64,000 bases of DNA from Flavobacterium salilacus subsp. salilacus (GTDB lineage: Bacteria > Bacteroidota > Bacteroidia > Flavobacteriales > Flavobacteriaceae). The stretch is taken from the NCBI RefSeq assembly GCF_004634195.1, contig NZ_SKBP01000008.1, positions 78,684 through 142,683 on the forward strand. Direction: 5' to 3'. Within the stretch, counting starts at the first letter, position 1. Each line of letters begins with the position of its first letter. The translations under genes and the position numbers were made by a program. Positions 35,452 through 45,080 of this stretch are shown here, piece after piece. Below the pieces are notes generated by a model. The model worked only from the letters and a program-made list of their open reading frames with translations, did not search any database and was not told the origin of the DNA.

Positions 35452-37224
35452 ATGCAGTTTTTAAAAAATGTACTGTCAACAGTAGTAGGGCTTTTCCTGT
35501 TTTGTCTTTTGTTTTTATTAGTCATTATTGTTATTGGTGTTGCCGCAGGCAGCGGTAGTGATGATGTGGTTAAGGTAAAAGAAAACTCAGTTATAGAGCT
35601 TGATATCAGCGAAGTAACCAATGATTATGCAGGTACTTTTTACAGTGATGAGTTCAGCTTCCTGAATTCTGAACCTACAGACGGTCTTTCGGATGTACTA
35701 AAGGCTATTGATGCCGCACAAGAGGATAATAAAATAAAAGGCATCACATTAACCAACAGCACCACTGCACTGGGTATGGCACAAAATAAAGCCCTGAGAG
35801 ATAAACTGGAAGATTTTAAAAAATCAGGGAAATTTGTAGTTGCCTATTCTGACACGTATAGCCAAGCAGATTATTACCTGAACTCGGTAGCCGATACTAT
35901 TTATTTAAACCCCGTGGGCGAGATGGAGTTTAAAGGATTATCATCCGAAGTAATGTTCTTTAAAGACTTACAGGAAAAAACAGGCATCAAGATGGAGGTT
36001 ATCCGTCATGGTAAGTTTAAAGCTGCCGTAGAGCCTTTCCTGAGTAATGAAATGAGCCCTGAAAACAGAGAACAGATAAGCACACTGCTAAACTCTGTGT
36101 GGAACACCATAGCCTCAGAGATTGCCGAAAGCCGTAACATACCTCTGGACAGCATTAACAGTATTGCCGAAAACCTTTCGGCACGTACGCCCGATATGGC
36201 AAAAGCAAGCAAACTTATCGATAAAATAGGTTATATAGATGAGTTTCACAACGGCATACGTCATGCACTTAAAATAAAAAAAGACGACGAAATTAATACT
36301 GTGGATATACTGGACTATGTAGAGGCTAATAAATTTAAAGATTTGCTATCGGACGCGAAAGATAAAATTGCTGTTGTATATGCACAGGGCGAAATAGGCA
36401 GCGGTAAAGGCAACCTTACCACCATTGGCGAAATAAGCATGCGCAAAGCCCTGAAAGCAGCAGCCGATGATGAGAATGTAAAAGCTATAGTACTGCGTGT
36501 GGACTCTCCCGGTGGCAGCGCACTTACGTCTGACCTGATATGGAGGGATATAGAGCTTGCCAAAAAGAAAAAGCCGGTCGTAGTATCTATGGGTAACCTT
36601 GCCGCATCGGGAGGTTATTATATATCCTGCAATGCAAACAGAATTTTTACCGAACCTACTACCATAACAGGTTCTATAGGGGTATTTGGCGTATTGCCGA
36701 ATTTTACCGAACTGTCTAAAAATATAGGTGTACATACCGAGCAGGTAAACACGCATAAAAACGCAGCAGGTTACAGTGTGTTTACTCCGTTGGATGACGA
36801 TACAAGAACAATAATACAGCAAAGCGTGGAAAGTGTTTATGACACTTTTATTACCCGTGTGGCAAACGGCAGAAAAATGACTAAAGAGCAGGTAGATGCC
36901 ATTGGTCAGGGAAGAGTATGGTCTGGTACGGATGCAGTTAATATCGGGCTGGCTGATGAACTCGGCGGACTTGATGATGCCATAGCCTATGCTGCCAAAC
37001 TGGGTAAAACCGACAGTTACAGCACGGTAAATTATCCTGAATATGAACGTAACCTGGAAGATTTTTTTGCCGATGCTTCCGGTTTACCTTTTGCGCAAAG
37101 CAAAGAAGAGTTTATTAAAGAAGAAGTGGGCGAGGAAAATTATCAGGTTATCGAACGCCTGAGACGTGCCAGCCAACTACGCGGAACACAGGTTATAATG
37201 CCTTATGAAATAACTATTCGATAA
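35452..37224 (+). CDS. sppA: Signal peptide peptidase SppA (protease IV), long form
   Basis: 590 aa inner-membrane serine protease that degrades cleaved signal peptides. An N-terminal anchor is at ~8-30. Two tandem S49 domains follow. The general base K188 (RHGKFKAAVEPF) comes from the first, and the nucleophile S386 (NLAASGGYYIS) from the second. The Lys-to-Ser spacing of 198 compares with 200 in the E. coli enzyme (K209/S409). RVDSPGGSALTSDLIWRDI and EPTTITGSIGVFGVLPN flank the active site. Length matches the long form (~600), not the short form. It stands alone between folK-dNK and the AsmA-like gene, and a further promoter-like signal follows. Confidence 0.96.
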   Translation: MQFLKNVLSTVVGLFLFCLLFLLVIIVIGVAAGSGSDDVVKVKENSVIELDISEVTNDYAGTFYSDEFSFLNSEPTDGLSDVLKAIDAAQEDNKIKGITLTNSTTALGMAQNKALRDKLEDFKKSGKFVVAYSDTYSQADYYLNSVADTIYLNPVGEMEFKGLSSEVMFFKDLQEKTGIKMEVIRHGKFKAAVEPFLSNEMSPENREQISTLLNSVWNTIASEIAESRNIPLDSINSIAENLSARTPDMAKASKLIDKIGYIDEFHNGIRHALKIKKDDEINTVDILDYVEANKFKDLLSDAKDKIAVVYAQGEIGSGKGNLTTIGEISMRKALKAAADDENVKAIVLRVDSPGGSALTSDLIWRDIELAKKKKPVVVSMGNLAASGGYYISCNANRIFTEPTTITGSIGVFGVLPNFTELSKNIGVHTEQVNTHKNAAGYSVFTPLDDDTRTIIQQSVESVYDTFITRVANGRKMTKEQVDAIGQGRVWSGTDAVNIGLADELGGLDDAIAYAAKLGKTDSYSTVNYPEYERNLEDFFADASGLPFAQSKEEFIKEEVGEENYQVIERLRRASQLRGTQVIMPYEITIR

Positions 37225-37296
37225 GCTGCGTTATACTATTTTTAACTTTCTTTGTATCGCTTTCTTTGTATCTTTATGGCAAAACGTAATTAAACT

Positions 37297-39996
37297 ATGG
37301 TTAAAAAAATTTTAAAGTGGACCGGTATTGTATTGCTGGTACTTATCATTGCGCTCATAGCAGCCCCGTTTATTTTTAAAGGAAAAATAAAATCGATGGT
37401 CGCAAAAGCCATTAATGAGCAGGTAGATGCTACGGTAGCTTTTGAAGACGTAAGTTTAAGCCTTTTTACCGATTTCCCAATGGCAAGCGTAAGGGTAGAT
37501 AAGCTGAGTATTATCAATAAAGCCCCGTTTGAAGGCGATACATTGATATATATGGAGCAAATTGACTTGAGCATGTCAATAAAAGAACTCTTTAAAGGCG
37601 AAGGTGAACCCATGAGTTTAAAATATTTGCACACAAAAAACGGTATTGTAAACATACTTATCAATAAAGATGGTATCGGTAATTTTGATATTGCCTTAAA
37701 GAAAGATGAAACGGAAGATGATACTGCCGAAGCATCGGAAGGCAAGCCTTTTGCCCTGAATATGCAGGATTATAATGTAGAAAATTTACGTTTCCGCTAT
37801 TTTGACGAAGGCTCTAAAATGAATATGGTTATCGATAGCCTGTATCATGAAGGACACGGTAATTTTGAGCAAAGCAAACTGGATCTTGATACTAAAACCA
37901 CAGCCAAGCTGACTATGGATATGGACAAGACCAACTATATGCGCAATGTATCGCTGAAACTGGATGCAGTACTGGGGCTTGATCTTGAAAACAGTATTTA
38001 TACCTTTAAAGAAAATAAGGCGCTGATTAACCAATTGCCATTAGAGTTTAACGGTAGCCTTGCCATGGTGGAAGAAGGGCAAAAATTTGACCTTACGTTT
38101 AAAACGCCAACCTCTTCCTTCAAAAACTTCTTAGGGTTAATACCCGAAGCCTATTCGGGCAGCTTGGAATCGGTTAAAACCGAAGGCGATTTTACTATAG
38201 ACGGGAAAGTAAACGGACTGTACAGCGAAACTACTGTGCCCAAGTTTAACATTGCTATAGCTTCAAACAATGCTTCGTTCCAATATCCTGACCTGCCAAA
38301 ATCAGTACAAAACATTGTAATCGATACTAAAATTGTAAACGAAACCGGTTTGCTTAACGATACCTATGTTAACCTTGATAAACTTTCGTTCAGGATAGAT
38401 CAGGATGTGTTTGATGCTAAAGCCACCATTCGCAATGTAGTCGAAAATGCTTTGGTAGATGCCGAACTGAAAGGGACTATTAACTTAGGGAACTTGGGCA
38501 AAGCCTATCCGATACAAATGGAGGTACCGTTATCAGGAATACTGAAAGCGGATGTTGCTACCAAATTTGACATGAAAGCGGTAGAGAACAGCCAATATGA
38601 AAAAATTGACAATCGCGGTAGCTTGAGCCTTTCCGGTTTTACCTATTCGGGTGACGGGTTACCGAAACCGATAAAGATAAACCAAGCCAGTGTACAGTTT
38701 AACCCAAGTCGTGTAACATTAAGCGAGTTTAATGCCAAAACGGGCGGTTCGGATATTGCTATTACGGGTACATTAGATAACTTCTACGGTTTTATGTTTA
38801 AAGACCAAACATTGCAGGGTAACTTTAACATGAACTCTAATCAGTTGTTGGTTTCTGACTTTATGGCTCCTGAGACTGTTGCTTCGGCAAAAAAAGAAGA
38901 TACCAAAGCAGAAGGTGGTAAAGACGAAACAGCAGAAAAACCTGCACCTGCGGCAACATCGGAAGCGGTTAAAATACCCGCTTTCTTAGATTGTACCATA
39001 ACCGCTAAAGCAAACACGGTAGTATATGACAACCTGAACATGAAAAATGTATCGGGTAAAATGATTATAAAAGATGAAGCGGTAACATTGGAAAACCTGA
39101 AAACATCATTATTTGAAGGGATAATAACCGCTAACGGAAATGTATCTACCAAAGGCGCAGTACCTACCTTTAAAATGGGACTTAACCTGAATAAAGTGGA
39201 TATACCGCAAACATTTACTCAGCTTGAAATGCTGAAATCTATCGCACCGATAGCTAATGTAATTACAGGAAAATTAAATACTACCATTAATGTGGCAGGT
39301 AACCTGGACAGTAAAGAAATGACGCCTGACTTAAACTCACTAACAGGTAATCTGGATGGTCAGTTGCTTAATACGGCTGTTAAAGCTGAAAATTCCAAGA
39401 TACTGAGTGCACTTAGCCAGAATGTAAAATTCCTGGATATGAGCAAACTAAAACTTGATAACGTAAAGGCTAACCTTACTTTTGAGAACGGAAAAGTAAA
39501 CATCAAGCCGATAAACCTTAACTATCAGGATATTCCTATTCAGGTAAGCGGTCAGCATGGTTTTGACCAAACCATGAAGTATGATGTGTCTTTAAATGTT
39601 CCTGCAAAATACCTGGGCAGCGAGGTAACTAAGCTAATAAGCTCGCTTAATAATACGGATGCAAGTAAAATCAGCGTTCCTGTTAATGCGGTTATTACAG
39701 GCAACTTTACCAACCCAAAAGTGAGTACCGACCTCTCTAAATCGGTAACCGACCTTACCAAGCAGTTAATTGCACAACAAAAAGATAAACTGGTAAAACA
39801 GGGAACAGATAAGTTAAAAGATATAATAGGTATAGGCGGTAAAAACTCTGACAGTACTAAAACACCAATACCTACCACAAAAGAGGAAGTAAAAGAACAA
39901 GCTAAAGAAAAAGCGGAAGAAGCCAAAGAAAAGGCGAAGGATAAAGCAAAAGATGTTATAGGCGGATTCCTCAATAAGAACAAAAAGAAAGAATAG
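37297..39996 (+). CDS. AsmA-family envelope protein
   Basis: 899 aa. One N-terminal membrane helix (~7-26) is followed by an AsmA-type N-terminal region (INEQVDATVAFEDVSLSLFTDFPMASVRVDKLSI) and long stretches of repeating beta-strand (TLENLKTSLFEGIITANGNV). This is the bridge-like groove architecture proposed to carry phospholipids between membranes. An Ala/Lys/Glu-rich insert (~545-570) and a Lys/Glu/Ala helical C-terminal tail (~865-895) are probably flexible. In other bacteria AsmA-like proteins act in phospholipid transport and outer-membrane assembly. The downstream ~140-bp palindromic element probably ends the transcript. TATCTTTA at 37269-37276 is a weak -7 box. Confidence 0.88.
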   Translation: MVKKILKWTGIVLLVLIIALIAAPFIFKGKIKSMVAKAINEQVDATVAFEDVSLSLFTDFPMASVRVDKLSIINKAPFEGDTLIYMEQIDLSMSIKELFKGEGEPMSLKYLHTKNGIVNILINKDGIGNFDIALKKDETEDDTAEASEGKPFALNMQDYNVENLRFRYFDEGSKMNMVIDSLYHEGHGNFEQSKLDLDTKTTAKLTMDMDKTNYMRNVSLKLDAVLGLDLENSIYTFKENKALINQLPLEFNGSLAMVEEGQKFDLTFKTPTSSFKNFLGLIPEAYSGSLESVKTEGDFTIDGKVNGLYSETTVPKFNIAIASNNASFQYPDLPKSVQNIVIDTKIVNETGLLNDTYVNLDKLSFRIDQDVFDAKATIRNVVENALVDAELKGTINLGNLGKAYPIQMEVPLSGILKADVATKFDMKAVENSQYEKIDNRGSLSLSGFTYSGDGLPKPIKINQASVQFNPSRVTLSEFNAKTGGSDIAITGTLDNFYGFMFKDQTLQGNFNMNSNQLLVSDFMAPETVASAKKEDTKAEGGKDETAEKPAPAATSEAVKIPAFLDCTITAKANTVVYDNLNMKNVSGKMIIKDEAVTLENLKTSLFEGIITANGNVSTKGAVPTFKMGLNLNKVDIPQTFTQLEMLKSIAPIANVITGKLNTTINVAGNLDSKEMTPDLNSLTGNLDGQLLNTAVKAENSKILSALSQNVKFLDMSKLKLDNVKANLTFENGKVNIKPINLNYQDIPIQVSGQHGFDQTMKYDVSLNVPAKYLGSEVTKLISSLNNTDASKISVPVNAVITGNFTNPKVSTDLSKSVTDLTKQLIAQQKDKLVKQGTDKLKDIIGIGGKNSDSTKTPIPTTKEEVKEQAKEKAEEAKEKAKDKAKDVIGGFLNKNKKKE

Positions 39997-40018
39997 ATTA
40001 AAAACTATTGTTTAGAAT

Positions 40019-40161
40019 AAAAAAGGGGTTGTCTCAAAAGTGTCATTCTGAACGCAATGTAATGGAGTGAAGAATCTCAATCATTTGATAAATAAGAGAT
40101 TCTTCCTTCGTCAGAATGACAAAAATGCTTACATAAGCATTTTTGAGACAACCCCTTTTTT
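40019..40161. repeat. Palindromic intergenic element, copy A (also likely bidirectional terminator)
   Basis: Outer arms ggggttgtctcaaaa (40025-40039) and ttttgagacaacccc (40141-40155) are exact inverted repeats flanked by A and T runs. Inner arms gaagaatctc / gagattcttc form a nested hairpin. The element is nearly identical, in reverse complement, to 42838-42985. It lies between the convergent AsmA-like and DUF2797 genes. Confidence 0.93.
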
Positions 40162-40171
40162 TATTTTACAG

Positions 40172-40966
40172 CTAAACATTAATCTGCACAACAAAACCTT
40201 CATAAGTACGTACATTAAACACCGTACCGTCTTCAAAAATAAGGTACTGCCCTTTTACCCCTACTAACTTTCCGCTATACGTGGGCGTTTTAGTAAGGTT
40301 CAGGCTTGCTATTTTTTTGGGGTATTCCAAGACAGGGTATTGTAAAGTATATAATTGTTCTTTAGTAGTTTCAAAATAAGGCATTACTTCATTGGGCAGC
40401 CATTGTTGCGTCTCAGTCCGTTTTGTTGCCAAATCAATCGGAGCTACATTATTCAACAGCATTTTTTTCCAGTTAATCTTGTCACCCAAATGCCCTTTTA
40501 AGGCAACCTCTGTAATACCGGCAAGATACCGGTTAGGCACTTCTATAAGTGGCATTGCCTGGCTCGCCCCTTGGTCTATCCAGCGGGTAGGCACTTGCGA
40601 TTTTCGGGTTACTCCCACTTTTATATCGCTTGATGAGGCTAAATACACAATATGCGGTTGTAGCTGCACTCTCTGTTCATACGCCAGGTCTCTGTCGGCT
40701 ATCCCCAAATGTGCCGTACTCAATTCGGGGTTCATTATCCAGTCGCCCGCAGCAGGAGTACTGTAAAAACAATCGTAGCAAAAACCCATCCTGAAAATTT
40801 TCTTGTTCTTACCACAATTCAAACATTTAAATCCCATGAAATTCAATTCCATATCGCGACCCAATAACTGGTTCATATTCAAAAAACTGGTATCAAATAT
40901 CAGATAGTACTGAATTGGGCTGCCAAACTCGGTTTGCATTTTTGTGAGTACACCTTCGTATTGCAT
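40172..40966 (-). CDS. DUF2797 protein with N-terminal zinc-binding motif
   Basis: 264 aa, cytosolic. Near residues 48-68 lies C-x2-C ... C-x2-C (CLNCGKN ... GFCYDCFY), a probable zinc site. It is followed by the conserved DUF2797 core: DWIMNPELSTAHLGIADRDL, then HIVYLASSSDIKVGVTRKSQVPTRWIDQGA, and RYLAGITEVALKGHLGDK. The core resembles a GIY-YIG-type fold (an HIVYLA strand, then KVGVTR and RW). No catalytic role is established. It begins 42 nt from the divergent GH3 gene, so the two share a promoter region. The gene is among three that lie between two inverted copies of the palindromic element. Confidence 0.88.
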   Translation of the reverse strand: MQYEGVLTKMQTEFGSPIQYYLIFDTSFLNMNQLLGRDMELNFMGFKCLNCGKNKKIFRMGFCYDCFYSTPAAGDWIMNPELSTAHLGIADRDLAYEQRVQLQPHIVYLASSSDIKVGVTRKSQVPTRWIDQGASQAMPLIEVPNRYLAGITEVALKGHLGDKINWKKMLLNNVAPIDLATKRTETQQWLPNEVMPYFETTKEQLYTLQYPVLEYPKKIASLNLTKTPTYSGKLVGVKGQYLIFEDGTVFNVRTYEGFVVQINV

Positions 40967-41007
40967 AGAAAATTTAGTATTTTTATAGGCACTAAGATAC
41001 TACAAAT

Positions 41008-42549
41008 ATGCCGTTGCCCATAATCAATTCAATAGCATCGTGGATACTAAAAAAACGTATCCACGATATGGAGTTATTTCTCAAATACCCTAATGAGGTA
41101 CAGGAAGAGCTGCTGATGAACCTTATCCGTACGGCAGAAAACACCGCTATAGGCAGAAAATATGACTTTGCATCGGCAAGAAATTATACTGCATTTTCGG
41201 AAAGAGTACCTGTTTCTACGTATGAAGATTTAGAGCCTATTATAGAACAAACACGACGTGGCGAACAAAATGTGTTTTGGTCAAGCCCAATAAAATGGTT
41301 TGCCAAATCCAGCGGTACTACCAATGCCAAAAGTAAGTTTATACCCGTAAGCCCCGAAGCACTGGAAGATTGTCACTATAAAGCTGCAAAAGACTTGCTT
41401 TGCCTTTACCTGAATAACAATGAAGAATCGCAACTTTTTACAGGAAAAAGCCTGAGGCTGGGTGGCAGCAAACAGCTTTATGAGGATAATAATACTTTTT
41501 TCGGCGACCTCTCGGCAATACTGATAGATAATATGCCCCTGTGGGCAGAGTTCAGCAGCACGCCCAGCAACAAGGTATCGCTGATGAGCGAATGGGAAAC
41601 CAAACTTGCAGCCATAGTAAATGAAACAGTAAACGAAAATGTAACCAGTTTTGCAGGCGTACCCTCGTGGATGATGGTACTTATCAATAAAATACTGGAA
41701 GAAACAGGCAAGAGCAACCTGCACGAAGTTTGGCCTAATGTAGAGGTTTATTTTCATGGCGGGGTAAGCTTTGAACCCTACCGAGAACAGTATAAAAAAA
41801 TACTGCCCAAAGCAGGGTTTCAGTATTATGAAATTTATAACGCTTCCGAAGGTTTTTTTGCCATACAGGACTCCAACGACAGCAGCGAACTATTATTAAT
41901 GCTAGATTACGGTATTTTTTATGAGTTTATCCCTATGGATACTTTTGGCACACTAAACCAAAAAGTCATTCGCCTTGCCGATGTGGAACTGAATAAAAAT
42001 TATGCTATAGTAATTACTACCAACTCCGGGTTGTGGCGCTACCTTATAGGCGACACCGTTCGGTTTACCTCCATCAATCCGCACCGTATAAAGGTTACCG
42101 GAAGAACCAAACATCATATTAATGTTTTTGGTGAAGAGCTGATGGTAGAAAATACGGACAATGCTATTGCCAAAGCCTGTAAACTGACTGATACGGAAGT
42201 AATTGATTATACTGTTGCCCCTATATTTATGGAAGGAAGGCAAAAAGGAGCGCATGAGTGGGTTATTGAGTTTAAAGATGCTCCGAAAGACCCTGAGAAA
42301 TTCAGGCAATTGCTGGATGAAGCCCTGCAAAGTGTAAATTCTGACTACGAAGCCAAGCGCTACAATAATATGACACTCAATCCGCTGGTGCTTAATGTAG
42401 CCCGTCCTAAGCTGTTTTATGACTGGCTAAAGGCTAAGGACAAACTGGGCGGACAACACAAAATACCCCGACTCTCTAACGAGCGGCATTATGTAGAGGA
42501 GTTAAAGGTGTTGCAAAAAAACAGTGTACTGCCTGCCGGTATGGTATAA
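41008..42549 (+). CDS. GH3-family acyl-acid-amido synthetase-like protein
   Basis: 513 aa of the GH3 auxin-responsive promoter family, a branch of the ANL adenylating enzymes. ATP-binding motifs are present: FAKSSGTTNAKSKFIPVS (P-loop-like motif 1), YEIYNASEGFFAIQD (motif 2) and YRTN-like VVITTNSGLWRYLIGDTVRFTS with the acidic residue (motif 3). EVYFHGGVSFEPYREQY and GRTKHHINVFGEELMVE are typical of bacterial GH3. Plant members join amino acids to jasmonate or auxin; bacterial members have other, largely unknown substrates. It is divergent from the DUF2797 gene. Nearly all core motifs look intact, so an active adenylating enzyme is expected. Confidence 0.9.
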   Translation: MPLPIINSIASWILKKRIHDMELFLKYPNEVQEELLMNLIRTAENTAIGRKYDFASARNYTAFSERVPVSTYEDLEPIIEQTRRGEQNVFWSSPIKWFAKSSGTTNAKSKFIPVSPEALEDCHYKAAKDLLCLYLNNNEESQLFTGKSLRLGGSKQLYEDNNTFFGDLSAILIDNMPLWAEFSSTPSNKVSLMSEWETKLAAIVNETVNENVTSFAGVPSWMMVLINKILEETGKSNLHEVWPNVEVYFHGGVSFEPYREQYKKILPKAGFQYYEIYNASEGFFAIQDSNDSSELLLMLDYGIFYEFIPMDTFGTLNQKVIRLADVELNKNYAIVITTNSGLWRYLIGDTVRFTSINPHRIKVTGRTKHHINVFGEELMVENTDNAIAKACKLTDTEVIDYTVAPIFMEGRQKGAHEWVIEFKDAPKDPEKFRQLLDEALQSVNSDYEAKRYNNMTLNPLVLNVARPKLFYDWLKAKDKLGGQHKIPRLSNERHYVEELKVLQKNSVLPAGMV

Positions 42550-42606
42550 TGTTTGTCAAAAATAATTTTAACAGCAAGAATATCAATGAATTAAAATTTA
42601 TTACTT

Positions 42607-42614
42607 TATTTTTG
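42607..42614 (+). promoter_or_regulatory. -7 box of the 67-aa lipoprotein gene
   Basis: TATTTTTG, 20 nt before ATG 42634. Confidence 0.5.
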
Positions 42615-42633
42615 CCACCGAAAACAAATTTAA

Positions 42634-42837
42634 ATGAGCTATATGAAAAGGAATTATGTACTACTGGCAGGAGCCGCACTGATGTTTTTAACAACTGCCT
42701 GCGGGCCCAAACTACACCGCTATAGTTGTGGGGGAAGAAAACGCTGTATCAGTCAAAATGAAAAAATTGACAAGGCACAGCAAGCGGAAAAGCATGTAAC
42801 AATTACTCAAAAGCAAAATACTGCTGTTAGCAGATAA
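42634..42837 (+). CDS. Small lipoprotein (67 aa)
   Basis: A hydrophobic N-terminus (NYVLLAGAALMFLTTAC) leads to lipobox Cys23. The remaining 44 residues are basic and polar (GPKLHRYSCGGRKRC). Three Cys in total (23, 32 and 38) are present, so the mature part has Cys32 and Cys38 that could pair. A second in-frame ATG at 42643 gives a start three codons later. It has its own -7 box and stops just before palindromic element copy B. No family was recognised and the function is unknown. Confidence 0.72.
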   Translation: MSYMKRNYVLLAGAALMFLTTACGPKLHRYSCGGRKRCISQNEKIDKAQQAEKHVTITQKQNTAVSR

Positions 42838-42985
42838 ATAAAAAAGGGGCTGTCTCAAAAGTGCTTAAACAAGCATTTTTGTCATTCTGACGAAGGAAGA
42901 ATCTCTTATTTATAAAATAATTGAGATTCTTCACTCCATTACATTGCGTTCAGAATGACACTTTTGAGACAGCCCTTTTTTTTTA
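42838..42985. repeat. Palindromic intergenic element, copy B (also likely bidirectional terminator)
   Basis: Outer arms gggctgtctcaaaa (42847-42860) and ttttgagacagccc (42962-42975) lie between A and T runs. The interior, including gaagaatctc and gagattcttc and a TCATTCTGACGAAGGAAG-type core, matches the reverse complement of copy A almost base for base. It lies between the convergent 67-aa lipoprotein gene and clpX. Confidence 0.93.
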
Positions 42986-43002
42986 TTTCGATTAATTCTT
43001 AT

Positions 43003-44235
43003 TTACGAAGCAGCTTTAAGCCTTTTCAACAAGTTTTTATTCAAATGATGTTCTACATAGTCTTTATCTACATACAGCTCCTTATCATCCGAGCTTGGTA
43101 ATTCGTACATAGCCTCGTTTAATATTGCCTCGCATAACGAGCGTAAACCTCTCGCGCCAAGTTTATATTCTAACGCCTTATCAACAATATGGTTCAATGC
43201 ATCTTCGGATATGGTAAACTCTACCTCATCCATTGCAAATAGCTTTTTATATTGTTTAATCAGTGCATTTTTTGGCTCTGTAAGTATTGCTCTCAGCGTA
43301 TCCTTATCAAGCGGATCCATGTGGGTAAGCACAGGCAACCTGCCTATTATTTCGGGTATCAGCCCAAAATCTTTTACATCTTTAGGGATAATGTATTGCA
43401 AAAGGTTTTCTTTATCTACATTATCATTACTTTTTGATGCGCTGTATCCTACTGCCTGATGGTTGAGCCTTTTTGATATAACACGTTCGATACCGTCAAA
43501 TGCGCCTCCGGCTATAAACAGTATGTTTTGTGTATCTACCTCTATAAACTTCTGGTCGGGGTGCTTGCGCCCGCCTTTGGGCGGTACATTTACTATAGTG
43601 CCTTCCAGCAATTTCAGTAATGCCTGCTGCACACCCTCACCCGATACATCTCGGGTAATAGACGGGTTATCACTTTTACGGGCTATTTTGTCTATCTCAT
43701 CAATAAACACTATACCGCGTTCAGCTTTTTTTACATCATAGTCAGCAGCCTGCAACAGCCTTGTCAATATGCTTTCTACATCTTCACCCACATAACCTGC
43801 TTCGGTTAAAACCGTAGCATCAACTATGGTAAGCGGTACATTAAGCATACGGGCTATAGATTTTGCCACAAGGGTTTTACCGGTACCGGTTTGCCCCACC
43901 ATAAGTATATTGCTTTTTTCTATCTCAATATCCTCATCATCATGTTGCTGCATTAATCGTTTGTAGTGATTATATACGGCAACCGAAAGCACTTTCTTGG
44001 TTTGATCCTGCCCTATTACATATTGATCGAGAAATTTGCGTATATCCTTTGGTTTTTTAAGCTCAAGGTCGGCAGCACCTGCCGATGCTCCGCTCTGCTT
44101 TAGTTCTTCCAGCACTATGCCGTGTGCCTGCTCTATGCAACGATCGCATATGTGAGCGCTGATCCCTGCAATAAGCAGATTGGTTTCCGGCTTTTTTCTG
44201 CCGCAAAAAGAACATTCTAATACTTCTTTCGCCAT
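43003..44235 (-). CDS. clpX: ATP-dependent Clp protease ATP-binding subunit ClpX
   Basis: 410 aa from ATG 44235. AAA+ unfoldase that delivers substrates to ClpP. The N-terminal zinc-binding domain has C8, C11, C30 and C33 (ECSFCGRK ... HICDRC). Walker A is GQTGTGKT, Walker [13 protein letters not shown] and the pore loop GYVGED; the sensor regions and the [11 protein letters not shown]-terminal motif are present. An upstream ATG at 44259 is in frame, but [12 protein letters not shown] is the usual N-terminus. It follows clpP by 79 nt on the same strand and ends at palindromic element copy B. Confidence 0.97.
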   Translation of the reverse strand: MAKEVLECSFCGRKKPETNLLIAGISAHICDRCIEQAHGIVLEELKQSGASAGAADLELKKPKDIRKFLDQYVIGQDQTKKVLSVAVYNHYKRLMQQHDDEDIEIEKSNILMVGQTGTGKTLVAKSIARMLNVPLTIVDATVLTEAGYVGEDVESILTRLLQAADYDVKKAERGIVFIDEIDKIARKSDNPSITRDVSGEGVQQALLKLLEGTIVNVPPKGGRKHPDQKFIEVDTQNILFIAGGAFDGIERVISKRLNHQAVGYSASKSNDNVDKENLLQYIIPKDVKDFGLIPEIIGRLPVLTHMDPLDKDTLRAILTEPKNALIKQYKKLFAMDEVEFTISEDALNHIVDKALEYKLGARGLRSLCEAILNEAMYELPSSDDKELYVDKDYVEHHLNKNLLKRLKAAS

Positions 44236-44314
44236 ATTTAAAATTTCATTATCCAGCAACAGTGCATTTTACTGCCTGTAAGCTGAATAACGTAAAAAGT
44301 TTGTCTGTTATTTT

Positions 44315-44989
44315 CTACTCTCTTATAAGCACTTCATCAACCATTCCGTATTCTTTCGCTTCCTCAGCTTTCATCCAGTAGTCGCGCTCGCTGTCTTTAT
44401 ATACCTGATCGTAGCTTTTTCCTGAGTGTTTAGAGATAATTTGATATAGCTCTTCTTTTAGTTTCAGCATTTCACGAAGGTTTATTTCCATATCGGTTGC
44501 TACTCCTTGTGCACCGCCTGAGGGCTGGTGTATCATTACTCTTGAATGTGGTAAAGCCGAACGTTTCCCTTCAGTTCCCGCACAAAGTAATACAGCACCC
44601 ATAGAGGCTGCCATACCGGTACATATTGTTGCTACATCGGGTCTTATATACTGCATAGTATCATACATACCCAAACCGGCATATACGCTGCCTCCCGGTG
44701 AGTTGATATATATTTGAATGTCTTTAGAGGCATCTGTACTTTCTAAAAACAAAAGTTGTGCCTGCACAATGTTTGCCACTTGGTCGTCTATACCGGTACC
44801 CAAAAAAATAATCCTGTCCATCATCAAACGCGAAAAAACGTCGAGCTGGGCAACATTCATCTGGCGTTCTTCCATAATATACGGAGTCATACCGGTTGGG
44901 GTTACGCGGTTTACCAGTTTGTCATAATATAAATTATTTATGCCGTGATGTTTAGTGGCATATTTTTTAAATTCTTTACCGTAGTTCAT
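44315..44989 (-). CDS. clpP: ATP-dependent Clp protease proteolytic subunit ClpP
   Basis: 224 aa serine protease that forms the tetradecameric barrel. The catalytic triad is S129 (GMAASMGAVL), H154 (VMIHQPSGG) and D203 (KDSERDYWM), each offset by exactly 32 from the E. coli mature numbering 97/122/171. The N-terminal ~30 residues (GKEFKKYATKHHGINNLY) form a flavobacterial propeptide-like extension. It lies between tig and clpX, the standard order. Confidence 0.97.
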   Translation of the reverse strand: MNYGKEFKKYATKHHGINNLYYDKLVNRVTPTGMTPYIMEERQMNVAQLDVFSRLMMDRIIFLGTGIDDQVANIVQAQLLFLESTDASKDIQIYINSPGGSVYAGLGMYDTMQYIRPDVATICTGMAASMGAVLLCAGTEGKRSALPHSRVMIHQPSGGAQGVATDMEINLREMLKLKEELYQIISKHSGKSYDQVYKDSERDYWMKAEEAKEYGMVDEVLIRE

Positions 44990-45080
44990 ATTCAGATTTT
45001 TTAGCTATTGTTAATCAAAGAAACAAAAAGCGTCAAACCTTTTAAGGATGACGCTCAAATATACTCAATTTTTGCGAAAA

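Noticed and set aside
40067..40267. Small reading frame within palindromic element A and the DUF2797 gene
   Set aside because: It overlaps the repeat and the antisense of a well-supported gene, and has no start or protein-like composition.
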